A stretch of DNA of 44,415 nucleotides from Melioribacteraceae bacterium (lineage in GTDB: Bacteria; Bacteroidota; Ignavibacteria; Ignavibacteriales; Melioribacteraceae). Below are positions 43,958-44,415 of the stretch, piece by piece. Within the stretch, counting starts at the first letter, position 1; each line of letters opens with the position of its first letter. The translations under genes were made by a program, and so were the position numbers. The notes below the pieces were generated by a model. That model saw nothing but the letters and a program-made list of their open reading frames with translations. It did not search any database and was not told the origin of the DNA. The DNA lies in NCBI GenBank assembly GCA_026983955.1, contig JALSTB010000114.1:1-44415 (forward strand). Reading direction: 5' to 3'.

Positions 43958-43993
43958 GCATGATTAATTTTTAAAGAAAGAAATTAATCATGC
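43958..43993 (+). promoter_or_regulatory. Perfect 13-bp inverted repeat enclosing the prmC ribosome-binding region and start codon
   Basis: Left arm GCATGATTAATTT (43958-43970) pairs exactly with right arm AAATTAATCATGC (43981-43993), separated by the 10-base loop TTAAAGAAAG. The prmC ATG (43990-43992) is inside the right arm and the purine-rich AAAGAAAG lies in the loop. As RNA, the hairpin would hold the start codon in a stem; as DNA, it could be an operator. No T-run follows, so it is not a standard terminator. Confidence 0.55.
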
Positions 43994-44415
43994 TAACGGT
44001 GCTCGAATCGATTAAACTGTCCGAAGAATATCTTCAAAAAAAGGGGATTGAATCCCCGCGGATAAATGCGGAACTTTTGTTAGCCGGCATCTTGAATTGT
44101 AACCGGCTGGACTTGTATCTTAAATTCGATCAACCACTCTCGGAAAAAGAAAAAACACTATACAGAAATTATATTGCCAGAAGGGGCAAAAAGGAGCCCC
44201 TTCAATATATTTTGGGTAAAGTCGATTTTTTCGGTTTGAAATTAAAAGTAAACAATTCCGTATTAATTCCCCGCCCGGAAACGGAATTGCTGGTTGAATA
44301 CATTTTAAATGATTTAAATAGTAAAGAAGAAATTTCTGTACTGGATATTGGTTCCGGCTCGGGGAACATTTCCATTGCATTGGCCAAAAGCCTGCCTCAT
44401 GCGGAAATTACCGGA
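43990..44415 (+). CDS. prmC: Release-factor glutamine methyltransferase PrmC, truncated by window end
   Basis: The first 142 residues of PrmC/HemK, which methylates the glutamine of the GGQ motif in release factors RF1 and RF2. The N-terminal helical domain (about 1-75) is followed by EPLQYILGKVDFFGLKLKVNNSVLIPRPETELLVE and the S-adenosylmethionine motif VLDIGSGSGNISIALAK near 120-136. The catalytic NPPY motif would lie beyond the window. The ATG at 43990 is the only good start and is inside an inverted repeat. It is separated from the cytochrome gene by 61 bases. Confidence 0.93.
   Translation, partial: MLTVLESIKLSEEYLQKKGIESPRINAELLLAGILNCNRLDLYLKFDQPLSEKEKTLYRNYIARRGKKEPLQYILGKVDFFGLKLKVNNSVLIPRPETELLVEYILNDLNSKEEISVLDIGSGSGNISIALAKSLPHAEITG

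Overview
The window is AT-rich bacterial chromosome with dense, mostly plus-strand genes. The best fit is Ignavibacteria or a close relative in the Bacteroidota/Chlorobiota/Ignavibacteriota group. The evidence is an Alternative Complex III plus A2-type caa3-like oxidase locus, a DUF4270-like lipoprotein beside glgA, and several upstream motifs of the Bacteroidetes form TTTG-N20-TAnnTTTG. Clear Shine-Dalgarno sequences and many TTG/GTG starts argue against the core Bacteroidetes. The taxonomic call is inference. No phage, insertion sequence, CRISPR array or rRNA was seen.

Layout. 1-4405: housekeeping genes (YdcF-like protein, leucine-dehydrogenase-like protein, NusB, UMF1-type MFS transporter, convergent M50-type membrane protease). 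4476-4820: promoter, tRNA-Gly(CCC), tRNA-Val(UAC) and terminator. 4857-11115: TetR-regulated tripartite RND efflux operon. 11116-11515: a 400-base AT-rich gap. 11516-14339: SLBB protein and tyrosine autokinase of an exopolysaccharide export system, with no sugar-assembly genes beside them. 14428-15912: putP. 15998-16323 (minus): two unlisted small membrane proteins. 16529-19600 (minus): hutI, a degenerate cyclodeaminase-like gene and a NamZ-type muramidase. 19740-25597: glgA, gmhB-like, DUF4270-like lipoprotein, beta-barrel protein and TPR protein. 25680-29118: glyA, tatC, polyprenyl synthase and a MORN-repeat protein.

29312-43928 is the centrepiece: about 14.6 kb encoding a complete quinol-to-oxygen electron path. 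It runs actA, a 51-residue small protein, actB, actC, a fused actD-actE, actF, a monoheme cytochrome c, a Sco copper chaperone, oxidase subunits I, III, IV and II, heme o synthase, and an 8-TM membrane protein ending in a cytochrome c domain. Genes abut or overlap, so ACIII and oxidase are probably co-made and may form a supercomplex. tatC just upstream would serve export of the Tat-signal-bearing ActB. prmC begins at 43990 and runs off the window; its start codon lies in a perfect 13-bp inverted repeat.

Most notable: the catalytic Lys80 of the leucine dehydrogenase is Gln; the RND pump lacks the usual charged proton-relay residues; ActB keeps a four-cysteine N-terminal cluster motif not expected in ACIII; ActD and ActE are fused; the terminal 8-TM cytochrome c; three overlooked small genes; and the prmC start-codon hairpin.
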